Assembly (NCBI RefSeq): GCF_001423525.1
Contig: NZ_LMOI01000002.1
Location: 25,109-89,108 of the forward strand
DNA length: 64,000 nucleotides
Direction: 5' to 3'
DNA from: Arthrobacter sp. Leaf137
GTDB lineage: Bacteria > Actinomycetota > Actinomycetes > Actinomycetales > Micrococcaceae
Both the position numbers and the translations under genes were made by a program. The stretch's first letter is position 1; each line of letters begins with the position of its first letter. This document shows positions 1 through 7,993 of the stretch, piece by piece. The notes beneath the pieces were generated by a model. That model was not told the origin of the DNA, did no database searches, and saw only the letters and a program-made list of their open reading frames with translations.

Positions 1-672
1 GAACCGCTGGTGGTGGACCTGGGCTACGGCGCGACGCCGGCCACCGCCGTTGAACTCTTTGAGCGGCTCGCCGCAATCCGTCCGGATGTCCGGTTCTGCG
101 GGATCGAGATCGAGCCGGAACGGGTGCGTGCTGCCCTCCCCCTGCAGCGGCCCGGCCTCAGCTTCCACGTGGGCGGTTTTGAGCTCCCCGTCCCCGGACG
201 CCCCGTCCTGGTCCGGGCCTTCAATGTGCTCCGGCAGTATGAGGAGGCCGACGTCGCCGGGATCTGGCGCCTGGTGCAGGGCAGGCTGGCCCCTGACGGG
301 CTTTTCATTGACGGCACCTGCGACGAGATCGGACGCCGTGCGACGTGGGTGGCCCTGGACGCGGAGCGCCCGCTGTCGCTGAGCATGTCGGTCCGGTTCG
401 GCAGCTTTGAACTGCCCTCCGACGTTGCCGAACGCCTTCCCAAAGCCCTCATCCATCGCAACGTTCCCGGCGAACCGGTCCATGCGCTGATGCAGGCCAT
501 GGACAAGGCGTGGCTGGAGTGCGCCCCGCTGGCGTCCTTTGGAAACCGGCAGCGCTGGCAGGGTATGTGCAGGGCGTTACGCGACGCCGGCTGGCCGGTT
601 CAGGACGGGCCCGCCCGGTGGCGGCTGGGCGAACTGACGGTGGACTGGGAAGCAGTGGCACCTCTGCCGTAA
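1..672 (+). CDS. Class I SAM-dependent methyltransferase-like protein (5' partial)
   Basis: The reading frame is open to the left edge, so the true start lies outside the window. The first visible residues, VVDLGYGATPATAVEL, resemble motif I (glycine-rich SAM loop) of class I methyltransferases. They are followed by GIEIEPERV, which fits the acidic residue that contacts the ribose hydroxyls. Later residues (LVQGRLAPDGLFIDGTCDE) fit the strand after the core fold. About 223 codons are visible and the frame ends at a TAA. No substrate can be deduced. The gene is followed by a short gap and then converges with the DUF2516 gene. The fold assignment is reasonable; the reaction is unknown. Confidence 0.6.
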   Translation, partial: EPLVVDLGYGATPATAVELFERLAAIRPDVRFCGIEIEPERVRAALPLQRPGLSFHVGGFELPVPGRPVLVRAFNVLRQYEEADVAGIWRLVQGRLAPDGLFIDGTCDEIGRRATWVALDAERPLSLSMSVRFGSFELPSDVAERLPKALIHRNVPGEPVHALMQAMDKAWLECAPLASFGNRQRWQGMCRALRDAGWPVQDGPARWRLGELTVDWEAVAPLP

Positions 673-741
673 GCGTGATTCACGAATCGGCAGACGGCGG
701 GTACCAGGTGTCCCCGTTGAACAGCTTGGGTGCGCCGGGGT

Positions 742-1092
742 TTACCAGGGGCCGTAGGGCCCCATGTTGCGGCTGCCGCCCCGGCCTGCGTCCTTGACCG
801 CAGGGCGGACGTCGGCCAGGTAGACCGATGCGGCAACCACGGCGGCGAGGCCGAACAGTCCGAGCGTGCCGAAGATGCCGCCGCTGGCGAAGAGGGAGAT
901 GACACCTATCAGCGCGGCGCCGCCGGTCAGGGCGAGCCAGAAGGCCTTGGTCCGCTTGCCGGTCGCCTCAAAGGCGTTGGCCTTGTGGCGCGCGCAGTCT
1001 GCCAGGGCCCACAACTCCAGCCCCAGGGCAACCAGGGCAAGGATAAAGAACACTGCCTGTTCCACAGGCCGAATAATCAGTTCACCGTCCAC
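742..1092 (-). CDS. DUF2516 family membrane protein
   Basis: A 116-residue integral membrane protein. It has one hydrophobic segment near residues 10-30 (VFFILALVALGLELWALADC) and two further segments at about 47-66 and 70-92, then a short glycine-rich tail. The N-terminal pattern and the size match the actinobacterial DUF2516 family, whose function is not known. The start is GTG. A -10-like TAGGCT lies exactly 6 nt before it, so the mRNA is probably leaderless. That hexamer overlaps the stop codon of the upstream PLP enzyme gene, so the two genes can be read separately despite the 9-bp gap. Confidence 0.8.
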   Translation of the reverse strand: MDGELIIRPVEQAVFFILALVALGLELWALADCARHKANAFEATGKRTKAFWLALTGGAALIGVISLFASGGIFGTLGLFGLAAVVAASVYLADVRPAVKDAGRGGSRNMGPYGPW

Positions 1093-1098
1093 AAGCCC

Positions 1099-1104
1099 AG
1101 CCTA
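1099..1104 (-). promoter_or_regulatory. -10 element for leaderless DUF2516 mRNA
   Basis: TAGGCT on the minus strand lies 6 nt upstream of the GTG start at 1092, the spacing expected for leaderless transcription in actinobacteria. Its TAG is also the stop codon of the gene ending at 1102. No clear -35 is seen. Confidence 0.45.
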
Positions 1105-2292
1105 GCCGTCCAGCGTGTCCAGCGCCTGCTCCAGGTCGGTCCAGAGGTCTTCCACGTTCTCAATGCCGACACTGAGGCGGATCAGGTTCCCGGGGACGCT
1201 GGCCGGCTCCGCGGTGTGCCGCCGCCTGCGTTCGATCAGCGATTCCACGCCGCCCAGCGATGTGGCGGGCAGCCACAGGCTGACTGCCTCAACGACCTTG
1301 TCGGCCGCCGCTGCGCCGTCGAGTCCGCCGTCGGGCGCCACCTGGATGCAGATGATGGAGCCAAAGCCCTTCATCTGTGCCGTGGCCCGTTCGTGCCCGG
1401 GATCGTCCGGGAGGCCCGGGAAGCGGACCGATTCAACCCTGGGGTGGGCGCTCAGCCGCTCCGCCAGGACCCTGGCAGACTCCTGGGACTTTTCCACCCG
1501 CAATGCCAGGGTACGCAGGCCGCGCAGCGCAAGCCACGCCTCGAAGGGCCCGGCGATCGCGCCGTGGATGGTCCGGTGGTGCAGGAGTGCGGAGCGGATG
1601 TCCGGGTTGGAGGTCACCAGGGCGCCCAGGACGACGTCGGAGTGGCCCGCCAAGTATTTGGTCACCGAGTGGAGTACGACGTCGGAGCCCAGGGCGAGCG
1701 GCTGCTGCACCAGCGGCGTCGAGAAAGTATTGTCCGTCACCACGATGGCGCCCGAAGCGTGCGCGGCTTGTGTCAGCACAGGAATGTCTGCGATTCCCAG
1801 CATGGGATTGGTGGGGCTCTCAAGCCACAGCATGGCGGCGGCCTTGGCATCCGGGCCGCCCGGGGCAAGGGCCGCTTCAACGGCTCCGGTATCCGCGATG
1901 TCCACGGTCCGCAGCTCGATGAACCCCTTCTGGGCCAGTTCCGCGGCCATGACAAGGGTTCCGGAGTAGCTGTGGTTGGGCATCACCAACACTCCGCCGG
2001 AGGGGATCAGCGACAACGCTGAGCTGACGGCAGCAAGCCCGGACGCATAGAGCAGACCGGGCAGGTCCGCTCCCTCAAGCTGGCCGAGGGCCTCCTCGAA
2101 CGGGTCCCAGGTGGGGTTTGAGTACCGGCCGTAACCACGGTCTCCGGGGCCGAGCGGGCCTGTTCCGTAATACGTCGAGGACAGGACCAGGGGCGGATTC
2201 ACCGGCTGGTCCCGTTCCCGCGGCGGACGGCCCGCGGCCACCACCATGGTTTCGGCGGACAGGCCCGCGGCCTGCTGTTCGGAAAGACTCAT
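1102..2292 (-). CDS. PLP-dependent trans-sulfuration enzyme (cystathionine gamma-synthase/lyase family)
   Basis: A 396-residue member of the Cys/Met metabolism PLP family, which makes or cleaves cystathionine and related thioethers. The PLP-binding lysine is probably K212 in LHSVTKYLAGHSD. The conserved YGRYSNPT stretch (about residues 54-61), YASGLAAV for cofactor phosphate contact, and LESPTNPML are all present. The length is typical. An in-frame extension runs well upstream, but it overlaps tmk on the other strand. The ATG at 2292 gives the family's normal N-terminus and has TACGCT 6 nt ahead, suggesting leaderless initiation. It is divergent from tmk. Sequence alone does not distinguish gamma-synthase, gamma-lyase and methionine gamma-lyase activities. 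Confidence 0.88.
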   Translation of the reverse strand: MSLSEQQAAGLSAETMVVAAGRPPRERDQPVNPPLVLSSTYYGTGPLGPGDRGYGRYSNPTWDPFEEALGQLEGADLPGLLYASGLAAVSSALSLIPSGGVLVMPNHSYSGTLVMAAELAQKGFIELRTVDIADTGAVEAALAPGGPDAKAAAMLWLESPTNPMLGIADIPVLTQAAHASGAIVVTDNTFSTPLVQQPLALGSDVVLHSVTKYLAGHSDVVLGALVTSNPDIRSALLHHRTIHGAIAGPFEAWLALRGLRTLALRVEKSQESARVLAERLSAHPRVESVRFPGLPDDPGHERATAQMKGFGSIICIQVAPDGGLDGAAAADKVVEAVSLWLPATSLGGVESLIERRRRHTAEPASVPGNLIRLSVGIENVEDLWTDLEQALDTLDG

Positions 2293-2298
2293 GGGGAC

Positions 2299-2304
2299 AG
2301 CGTA
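2299..2304 (-). promoter_or_regulatory. -10 element for leaderless PLP-enzyme mRNA
   Basis: TACGCT on the minus strand ends 6 nt before the ATG at 2292. It supports that start over the much longer upstream extension. Confidence 0.4.
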
Positions 2305-2375
2305 CTGTTCGACCGCGGACCGCCGGAAAGCCCGCGCGCAGCGTGGGACGCCGTGAAACTGTCCACAAAGCCCAG

Positions 2376-2400
2376 GGCCGGGACCGTGTTTGTCCCGGCC
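2376..2400. other. Inverted repeat in the divergent tmk promoter region
   Basis: Two perfect 9-bp arms (GGCCGGGAC and GTCCCGGCC) are separated by 7 nt. They sit just upstream of the tmk -10 hexamer, where a -35 element would be, so the repeat could be an operator. No regulator is identified. Confidence 0.4.
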
Positions 2401-2406
2401 GATCGG

Positions 2407-2412
2407 TAGGCT
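2407..2412 (+). promoter_or_regulatory. -10 element for leaderless tmk mRNA
   Basis: TAGGCT is followed after 6 nt by the GTG start of tmk at 2419. There is no Shine-Dalgarno sequence, so leaderless translation is likely. Confidence 0.45.
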
Positions 2413-2418
2413 TGAACA

Positions 2419-3117
2419 GTGAACAAACAGAGTGCCGGACTTTTCATCGCGTTCGAAGGCGGCGACGGCGCCGGCAAGTCCACCCAGGCGGCAAGGCTCG
2501 CCGAAGCACTCGAAAGCCGCGGCCTTACGGTCCTCCGGACCCGTGAACCGGGCGGCACTCCCATCGGCGAGAAGCTCCGGTCCCTGGTCCTGGATCACGG
2601 CCATGGCCATATAGACGCCCACACGGAAGCGCTGATCTTCGCCGCATCCCGGGCGGCCCACGCCGGCCAGGTGATCCGCCCGGCGCTGGAGCGGGGCGAC
2701 ATTGTGCTGACCGACCGGTACATCGACTCCTCCGTCGCGTACCAGGGAGCCGGCAGGGACCTCGGCATGGACGCGGTCCGCTCGCTGAACGAATGGGCCA
2801 CTTCCGGTCTCCAGCCCCACCTCACCGTCCTGCTCGATGTGGAACCGGAAATCGGAAGAAGCCGGCGCACAGCGGGAGACGCCACTGAGGACCGCCTGGA
2901 ATCCGAAGCTGACGAATTCCATGCCCGCATCCGGGACGCGTTCCTTGACCTGGCCGCGGCCCGGCCGGCGTCCTACCTGGTGCTGCCTGCCCGGCTTCCG
3001 GTGAACGACCTTGCCGCGATGATCCTCGATCGCGTGGCCGGCCTGCTGGAAGCACCAGGGAACGAACCGGCAGGTGCCGCACCCGCTGCCGGCGCGCACG
3101 GCGAGGGCACCCCATGA
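2419..3117 (+). CDS. tmk: Thymidylate kinase
   Basis: Phosphorylates dTMP to dTDP with ATP, an essential step of dTTP synthesis. The P-loop FEGGDGAGKST lies near residues 12-22. The DR(Y/H) motif appears as LTDRYIDSSVAYQG, and TREPGGTPIG is the substrate-binding stretch. The C-terminus has an extra Ala/Gly/Pro-rich tail of about 20 residues after the kinase fold, giving 232 residues against a usual 205-215. The stop overlaps the holB start (ATGA), so translation is coupled to the clamp-loader subunit, a neighbourhood common in actinobacteria. Confidence 0.97.
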   Translation: MNKQSAGLFIAFEGGDGAGKSTQAARLAEALESRGLTVLRTREPGGTPIGEKLRSLVLDHGHGHIDAHTEALIFAASRAAHAGQVIRPALERGDIVLTDRYIDSSVAYQGAGRDLGMDAVRSLNEWATSGLQPHLTVLLDVEPEIGRSRRTAGDATEDRLESEADEFHARIRDAFLDLAAARPASYLVLPARLPVNDLAAMILDRVAGLLEAPGNEPAGAAPAAGAHGEGTP

Positions 3118-4277
3118 CCGTGTGGGATGACCTCCAGGGCCAGCCCGCCGTCGTCGACCAATTGCGCCAGGCTTCCAGCGGCGAAGGCCTGACGCACGCA
3201 TGGCTGTTCACCGGTCCGCCAGGGTCTGGGCGCTCCAACGCCGCCAAAGCCTTCGCAGCCGCCCTGAACTGCGACCAGGAAGACGTGAACCTGCGCGGCT
3301 GCGGCCATTGCCACGCCTGCCTGACCATTCTGGGTGAAACGCATTCGGACGTGACGTTTGTCCGGACGGAAAAGGTCACCATCACCATCGACGAAGCCCG
3401 CGACCTGGTGGCCACCGCCGGCAACAGGCCATCCGCCGGACGCTGGCGCATCATCGTGGTCGAGGATGCGGACCGGATGGCCGAGCGAACCACCAACGTC
3501 CTGCTTAAGGCCATCGAGGAACCGACGCCGCGGACTGTATGGATGCTGTGTGCCCCCTCGCCCGCCGATGTGCTGGTCACCATCCGGTCGCGCTGCCGCA
3601 GCGTGGCGCTGCGGCTGCCGCCCGCGGCCGACGTCGCGGAACTCCTGGTGAAGCGCGACGGCGTCGATCCCGCAGTCGCTGAACGGGCCGCCCGGGCAGC
3701 CCAAAGCCATGTGGGGATCGCCCGCCGGCTGGCGCGGGACCCTGCTGCGCGCGAACGCCGGCTCGAAACTGTCCGGTTTCCGCTGGGCCTGCGGGGAGTC
3801 ACCGCAGCTGTCATGATGGCGGACAAGCTCGTGAAAATTGCCACTGCCGAGGCGAACAGCTCCAACGAAGAACGCGACGCCGCCGAGAAAGCCGCCTTGC
3901 TCGCCACCCTCGGCGCACCTGAATCCGGCACCCTTCCACCTGCCATGCGGGCGCAGGTCAAACAGCTGGAGGACGACCAGAAGCGGCGGGCCAAGCGTTC
4001 CATTACCGATTCCCTGGACCGTACCCTCACTGACCTGATGTCCTTCTACCGGGACGTCCTGATCATCCAGATGGGGAATGCTGTTGAGCTGGTAAACGTT
4101 GAGTTGAGGGGTGAACTGGAGGAATTTGCCTCCCGTTCCACCCCGGAAGTCACGCTCGCCCGGATGGACGCCATCAACAAAGCCCGCGAACGCATCACCA
4201 CCACGAACGTTGCCCCGCTGCTGGCCATTGAGTCCATGGCAGCCAGCCTGATCCAGCCTTCCAAGGAGACCCGATGA
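3114..4277 (+). CDS. holB: DNA polymerase III subunit delta'
   Basis: A clamp-loader ATPase-like subunit that helps load the beta clamp for replication. The Walker A region is GPPGSGRSNAAK, with Arg in place of the usual Lys, a feature typical of non-hydrolysing delta' subunits. The zinc module CGHCHAC follows within the first 70 residues. The Walker B/sensor region reads IIVVEDADRM, and the SRC-like motif reads RSRCRS. The length is 387 residues. It overlaps tmk upstream and the lipoprotein hydrolase gene downstream by ATGA in each case, so the three genes form a translationally coupled operon. Confidence 0.95.
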   Translation: MTVWDDLQGQPAVVDQLRQASSGEGLTHAWLFTGPPGSGRSNAAKAFAAALNCDQEDVNLRGCGHCHACLTILGETHSDVTFVRTEKVTITIDEARDLVATAGNRPSAGRWRIIVVEDADRMAERTTNVLLKAIEEPTPRTVWMLCAPSPADVLVTIRSRCRSVALRLPPAADVAELLVKRDGVDPAVAERAARAAQSHVGIARRLARDPAARERRLETVRFPLGLRGVTAAVMMADKLVKIATAEANSSNEERDAAEKAALLATLGAPESGTLPPAMRAQVKQLEDDQKRRAKRSITDSLDRTLTDLMSFYRDVLIIQMGNAVELVNVELRGELEEFASRSTPEVTLARMDAINKARERITTTNVAPLLAIESMAASLIQPSKETR

Positions 4278-5839
4278 CTGCCCGCCCCCTGCCCGTACAC
4301 CGCAAACCCCTGGTGTTCGCGGCCCGTGCCGCCGGAGCCATGGCCCTTGCCCTGGTGCTGGCGTCCTGCAGCCTCATCAACGGGGGCGACCGCCAACAGG
4401 AAACCGCCACAGCCAAGGCAGATCCCTCCATCGTGGCGTCTGCGCCCGCGGGGCTTGAGAAGTTCTACTCGCAGGAAATCGTGTGGGAGCCATGCGAAGG
4501 CCAGTTCCAATGCGCCAAGGTCACAGTGCCCATGGACTATGCGGCTCCCGACGGCGAAACCATCCAGATTGCCGCGCTGCGGGCTTCAAGTACCGGCAAT
4601 AAGACCGGAAGCCTGCTGGTCAACCCGGGCGGGCCCGGCGCGTCCGGCTATGACTTCGTGAAGGACGCGGCAGCCACCCACTTCTCACAGCCAGTCCGTG
4701 ACGCCTACGACCTCGTCGGCTTCGATCCCCGCGGCGTTAAGCGGTCCGCGCCGGTGACCTGCATGACGGACGCGGAACGTGATGCGGCAAGGGCCAAGAT
4801 CTACGACCTGGAGACCGACGCCGGCCTCGCGGCGGCCCGGGCGGACAACAAGGCCATCGCCGAACAATGCGCTGAGCAGACCGGCCCCTCAATGGCCCAC
4901 ATCGATACCCAGAGCGCAGCCAGGGACCTGGACGTCCTCAGGGCCGTGGTCAACGACACGAAGCTGAACTACCTGGGCTACTCCTACGGCACGTTCCTCG
5001 GCTCGACCTACGCAGAGCTGTTCCCGAAGAACGTGGGCCGCATGGTGCTCGACGGCGCGCTGGATCCCTCAATCAGCAATGAGGAACTGACCAGCGGCCA
5101 GGCCGTGGCCTTCGAAAAGGCGATCCGCACCTACGTGGCCAGCTGCCAGCAGCAGAAGGAGTGCCCCCTCACCGGCGGAGTGGACGGCGGCGTCCAGCAG
5201 ATCCGCGACCTGATCAGCGCAGTGGAGCAGCAGCCCCGCACCGCCAAGGACGGCCGGCTGGTCAACGCCAACATGTTTGTCAGCGGCCTCATCACACCGC
5301 TGTATAACGACCAGAGCTGGCCCGCCCTCACCCAGGCCCTGGACGCGGCGATGACGGGAGACGTGAGCCTGATGCTTCGCCTGTCCGACCTCGGCGCCGA
5401 CCGTTCCACCAACGGAAGCTACACCTCGAATTCGACGTTCGCCTTCAACGCCATCAACTGCCTGGACTACCCCATGGACTCCGATCCTGCGTCCATGCGG
5501 GCAGAGCAGCAGCGGCTGATGCAGCAGTCCCCCACCCTGGGCTACTTCTTCGCCTACGGCGGCATCAACTGCGCCGACTGGCCCTACAAGAACGTTCGTA
5601 CGCCTGCACCCGTCCAGTACACGGGTGAGTCGCCGATCGTGGTCATCGGCACCACCGGTGATCCGGCCACCCCTGTGGAATTGGCATCGTCGCTGCGGAA
5701 ACAGCTCGGCAACTCCTCGCTCCTGACGTGGAAAGGCGAGGGCCACACGGCCTACGGCCGGGCCAACAGCTGCCTCGAGGACAGGGTGGACAGCTACCTG
5801 GTCAGCGGACAGGTTCCGGCCGACAACACGGTGTGCTGA
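4274..5839 (+). CDS. Secreted lipoprotein alpha/beta hydrolase (TAP/SlpD-type tripeptidyl aminopeptidase family)
   Basis: A 521-residue exported serine hydrolase. A lipobox (LASC, Cys at about residue 32) follows a hydrophobic signal segment, so it is probably lipid-anchored outside the membrane. The oxyanion region NPGGPGASG is followed by the nucleophile elbow GYSYGTFLG (Ser near 236). The candidate Asp is in GTTGDPATP and the candidate His in GEGHTAYGR, which complete the triad. The last two belong to the C-terminal TAP-like domain. Relatives release N-terminal tripeptides or act on esters; the substrate here is unknown. It is the third gene of the tmk-holB operon and is followed by a tRNA-Thr gene. 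Confidence 0.9.
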   Translation: MTARPLPVHRKPLVFAARAAGAMALALVLASCSLINGGDRQQETATAKADPSIVASAPAGLEKFYSQEIVWEPCEGQFQCAKVTVPMDYAAPDGETIQIAALRASSTGNKTGSLLVNPGGPGASGYDFVKDAAATHFSQPVRDAYDLVGFDPRGVKRSAPVTCMTDAERDAARAKIYDLETDAGLAAARADNKAIAEQCAEQTGPSMAHIDTQSAARDLDVLRAVVNDTKLNYLGYSYGTFLGSTYAELFPKNVGRMVLDGALDPSISNEELTSGQAVAFEKAIRTYVASCQQQKECPLTGGVDGGVQQIRDLISAVEQQPRTAKDGRLVNANMFVSGLITPLYNDQSWPALTQALDAAMTGDVSLMLRLSDLGADRSTNGSYTSNSTFAFNAINCLDYPMDSDPASMRAEQQRLMQQSPTLGYFFAYGGINCADWPYKNVRTPAPVQYTGESPIVVIGTTGDPATPVELASSLRKQLGNSSLLTWKGEGHTAYGRANSCLEDRVDSYLVSGQVPADNTVC

Positions 5840-5897
5840 AGGCCTCACCCACGGCAGCGCCCGCCATTTTGACCCGGGCGCGGAGACTCCATTACAG

Positions 5898-5926
5898 TTG
5901 ACTCTTGCATGAAGCGCCCGGATTCT
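5898..5926 (+). promoter_or_regulatory. Promoter of tRNA-Thr
   Basis: TTGACT (-35, 5898-5903) and GATTCT (-10, 5921-5926) are separated by 17 nt. They lie about 20 nt upstream of the mature tRNA 5' end. Confidence 0.55.
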
Positions 5927-5945
5927 TCCGGTCATTTTGTGCGGT

Positions 5946-6018
5946 GCTTCCTTAGCTCAGTCGGTAGAGCGTTTCACTCGTAATGAAAAGGTCATCAGTT
6001 CGATTCTGATAGGAAGCT
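5946..6018 (+). tRNA. tRNA-Thr (anticodon CGT)
   Basis: A complete cloverleaf of 73 nt without encoded CCA. The acceptor arms are GCTTCCT and AGGAAGC with discriminator T. The anticodon stem TTTCA/TGAAA holds the loop CTCGTAA, giving anticodon CGT, which reads ACG. The T-arm contains GTTCGATTC. Confidence 0.96.
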
Positions 6019-6024
6019 CGGGAT

Positions 6025-6067
6025 AAACCCCCTATTGCCCCTCGTTACAGGGCTTTGGGGGGTTTTT
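6025..6067 (+). terminator. Rho-independent terminator after tRNA-Thr
   Basis: AAACCCCC pairs with GGGGGTTT, with an inner GCCC/GGGC stem. The structure is followed by a run of T. Confidence 0.7.
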
Positions 6068-6100
6068 CGCTGGTTAAGCAGGTTTTTCGCTGGTTAAGCA
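6061..6100 (+). repeat. Perfect 20-bp tandem duplication
   Basis: The 20-mer ggtttttcgctggttaagca occurs twice in direct succession (6061-6080 and 6081-6100). The first copy includes the T-tract of the tRNA-Thr terminator. The rest of 6101-6339 shows no gene, only the leader of the downstream secreted-protein gene. Confidence 0.9.
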
Positions 6101-6339
6101 TGAACGGGAAACCCTGGCCGAGTACGGTGCAGAATCCTCCTGCTGTCCCTTTCCCTGCCCGTGAGCAGAAACGCGATCGACAGCCCGGAGGTCCACGGCT
6201 TCTTTGACTGACTCCTGCCGGTGCGCCACCCAGCGTTAGGGCAGGTATCCCCATGGCTGCGCAGCCCGGGAAGAGTACAGAATAGAGCAGGCGTCTGTCC
6301 TGGACGCCCGACCACCGTGAAAAATGACTGGGGAACTTC

Positions 6340-6789
6340 ATGAAACTCGCGATGCACAAAACAGCTACAGCCGGAGCCGTCTTCGCTTTGAGCGCCAGCG
6401 CAGTACTGGCGGGCGCACCCGCCGCCAACGCGTCAGGAACAGGAACCGCGTGCCCGACATCACGGGTGTGCTTCTACTTCAACTCCGACTTCCAGGGCGC
6501 ACGCGCCGACTACGCCAACAGCGACGCCACCATGGGCAACGAACTGTTCACAGACGGCCCGGCTGGCCGGAACGGATGGGGCGTCCAGGTCAACAACAAC
6601 GCAGCATCCCTGATTAACAACACCTACGCGTACATCACGATCTACGACAACCCCGGCTGCGAAGGCTACGCCTGGTACATCCAACCGGGCGAGCGCCTCA
6701 ACCTGGGCGCGATGAAAAACAGGGTCAGCTCAATCCACGTGGCTTATAACGGCGGGGCATGCCTCGACCGGGACCAGTCCTGGGCCTAG
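6340..6789 (+). CDS. Secreted peptidase-inhibitor family I36-like protein
   Basis: A 149-residue exported protein. The Sec signal peptide runs to about residue 31 with AxA-type cleavage near APAANAS. The mature part resembles the betagamma-crystallin/I36 inhibitor fold: VCFYFNSDFQGARADY, then VNNNAASLINNT and ITIYDNPGCEGYAWYIQPG. Four cysteines in the mature chain could form two disulfides. I36 proteins include the Streptomyces metalloproteinase inhibitor SMPI. A GGGGAA Shine-Dalgarno lies 5 nt before the ATG; an ATG at 6352 is an alternative start. It stands alone between terminators. Inhibitor activity is inferred from family resemblance only. Confidence 0.75.
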   Translation: MKLAMHKTATAGAVFALSASAVLAGAPAANASGTGTACPTSRVCFYFNSDFQGARADYANSDATMGNELFTDGPAGRNGWGVQVNNNAASLINNTYAYITIYDNPGCEGYAWYIQPGERLNLGAMKNRVSSIHVAYNGGACLDRDQSWA

Positions 6790-6898
6790 CCCTCCACACT
6801 GCCCGCCGGGATATCTCCCCGACCGCCTGGCGCCATATCGAAAAAATGGCACGGCGGTTGGCCTGTTCACAAGTAGGTAGCCATAGCAACGAGTGAAT

Positions 6899-6932
6899 GG
6901 CCGGCACCCCACTGTTGTGGGTGCCGGCCTTT
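6899..6932. terminator. Intergenic hairpin terminator
   Basis: The 11-bp stem GGCCGGCACCC/GGGTGCCGGCC has a 9-nt loop followed by TTT. It sits between the convergent I36 gene and the membrane operon ending at 6961. Confidence 0.7.
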
Positions 6933-6960
6933 GACTGACTGAGTGAAACCCTACGGACAT

Positions 6961-7536
6961 CTATTGGCGAACGGCCACCATCTTGGTCCCGCAGACCAGC
7001 TGCAGCCCGCCGGCGGTTTCCAGCCGACAGTCCTGGGCTTTGACCCGCGGCCACCCGGAGATTTCCGGGGCGTCGCGAACGCGCTTGTAGTGGAACCCGT
7101 CGTGCTGCCCATAGATGGCGACGCTGTCACCGTCGAAACCGTCTTGGGTTACGAGGACTGACTGCCCGTCGACTGCGGTGATTTTCACGGTGTCCCCGAC
7201 CCCGAAAGCGCCCAGGGCCGCGAAGACAAACACCCAGCCGAGGTACGGCACCGCGGCCGCGGCGGCTACCCCGGTGCTCCACCCGACGATCCGCCGCGGC
7301 ACCTTCCGGGGAATTCGGCGTATCAGCGCTGGGAGCAGGAGCATCAGCGCCGCAGGCCCTGACAGGAAGGCCACAATCAAAAACCAGGAGGCAATGGAAT
7401 CTGCAGGGATGCCCATGTAGAGGAGCAGGCCCTCTCGTGTGGCGGCCCGGTACGCTTCGCTGAGGACGTGGTGTACCCAGGTGCAGAGGGCCGCTGCGGC
7501 CAGGAGAACGCTCCCCCATATTTCACGGAGCTTCAT
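6961..7536 (-). CDS. Predicted membrane protein, function unknown
   Basis: Not recognised. This 191-residue protein has three hydrophobic segments: about residues 9-27, 49-71 and 84-112. They are followed by a soluble C-terminal domain of about 75 residues, with GDTVKITAVDGQSVLVTQDG and QDCRLETAGGLQLVCGT, which looks beta-rich and has two cysteines that could pair. The ATG overlaps the stop of the upstream gene (ATGA, 7533-7536), so it is the third member of a coupled operon with the 118-residue membrane protein and a 35-codon ORF. No enzymatic motif is visible. Confidence 0.65.
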   Translation of the reverse strand: MKLREIWGSVLLAAAALCTWVHHVLSEAYRAATREGLLLYMGIPADSIASWFLIVAFLSGPAALMLLLPALIRRIPRKVPRRIVGWSTGVAAAAAVPYLGWVFVFAALGAFGVGDTVKITAVDGQSVLVTQDGFDGDSVAIYGQHDGFHYKRVRDAPEISGWPRVKAQDCRLETAGGLQLVCGTKMVAVRQ

Positions 7537-7889
7537 GGGACATTAGCCGGATCGGGACGCTGGCATGCCGTCTTTGCCCGGGCAACCTCTATCGTCTGTG
7601 TCACCGCAACGCGAATAACCTCCAGCAGCGCGAGAGCCAGCAGCACCATTGTGGTCTCCAGTGCGAGTAAGAACTCAACGAGTCCCCCAAGGGAATTGTT
7701 CTTCCATTCCGGTGGGACGGATTTGTCCACCTGGAAGCCAATGAGGAAGAACACCACGGCCGTCGCCGAGAGTCCTCCGAAGAGAAGGCGACCGCTGTAA
7801 CGAAAGGCACGGTGTCCCGTGGCGCCAAGGATCACGTGGACCAGCCAGAGGATACCGGCCACGAGCGGCATAGCGATGAAGGCGCTCAC
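7533..7889 (-). CDS. Small predicted membrane protein, function unknown
   Basis: Not recognised. The 118 residues include hydrophobic segments at about 4-22, 34-52 and 68-90, separated by a short polar loop (QVDKSVPPEWKNN). The start is GTG, whose TG is shared with the stop codon of the upstream 35-codon ORF (GTGA). Its own stop overlaps the next gene's ATG (ATGA). The back-to-back stop/start overlaps are the main evidence that this frame is translated. Confidence 0.6.
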   Translation of the reverse strand: MSAFIAMPLVAGILWLVHVILGATGHRAFRYSGRLLFGGLSATAVVFFLIGFQVDKSVPPEWKNNSLGGLVEFLLALETTMVLLALALLEVIRVAVTQTIEVARAKTACQRPDPANVP

Positions 7890-7993
7890 TTGGCGGCCAA
7901 TTTGTTGCTGCGGAAGGTTCCGGCGATATACGGTTTGCGGCCGTATCCGATGGAGCCGTAGCGGAAAAGATGGACGGCGTCCCCCGAGGTCAT
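7886..7993 (-). CDS. Candidate 35-residue small protein, first gene of coupled operon
   Basis: An ATG at 7993 opens a 35-codon frame ending in TGA at 7888-7886. The stop overlaps the GTG start of the next gene by two bases. The predicted peptide begins MTSGDAVHLFRYGSIGYGRK and ends in RSNKLAAK. It is basic and Gly/Tyr-rich and has no membrane segment. A weak AGG lies about 10-12 nt upstream, so initiation would be inefficient unless the mRNA is leaderless. The exact overlap with the downstream start, repeated at the next junction, is the reason for calling it. It could be a leader peptide that controls the membrane proteins. Confidence 0.45.
   Translation of the reverse strand: MTSGDAVHLFRYGSIGYGRKPYIAGTFRSNKLAAK

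Noticed and set aside
730..2022. 430-codon open frame on the plus strand opposite the PLP-enzyme gene
   Set aside because: Antisense shadow caused by G/C-rich third positions; composition is not protein-like and the opposite frame has clear family motifs.
1102..3201. Long N-terminal extension of the PLP enzyme (699 codons in total)
   Set aside because: The extra 303 codons overlap tmk and its promoter on the other strand and do not belong to the enzyme family.
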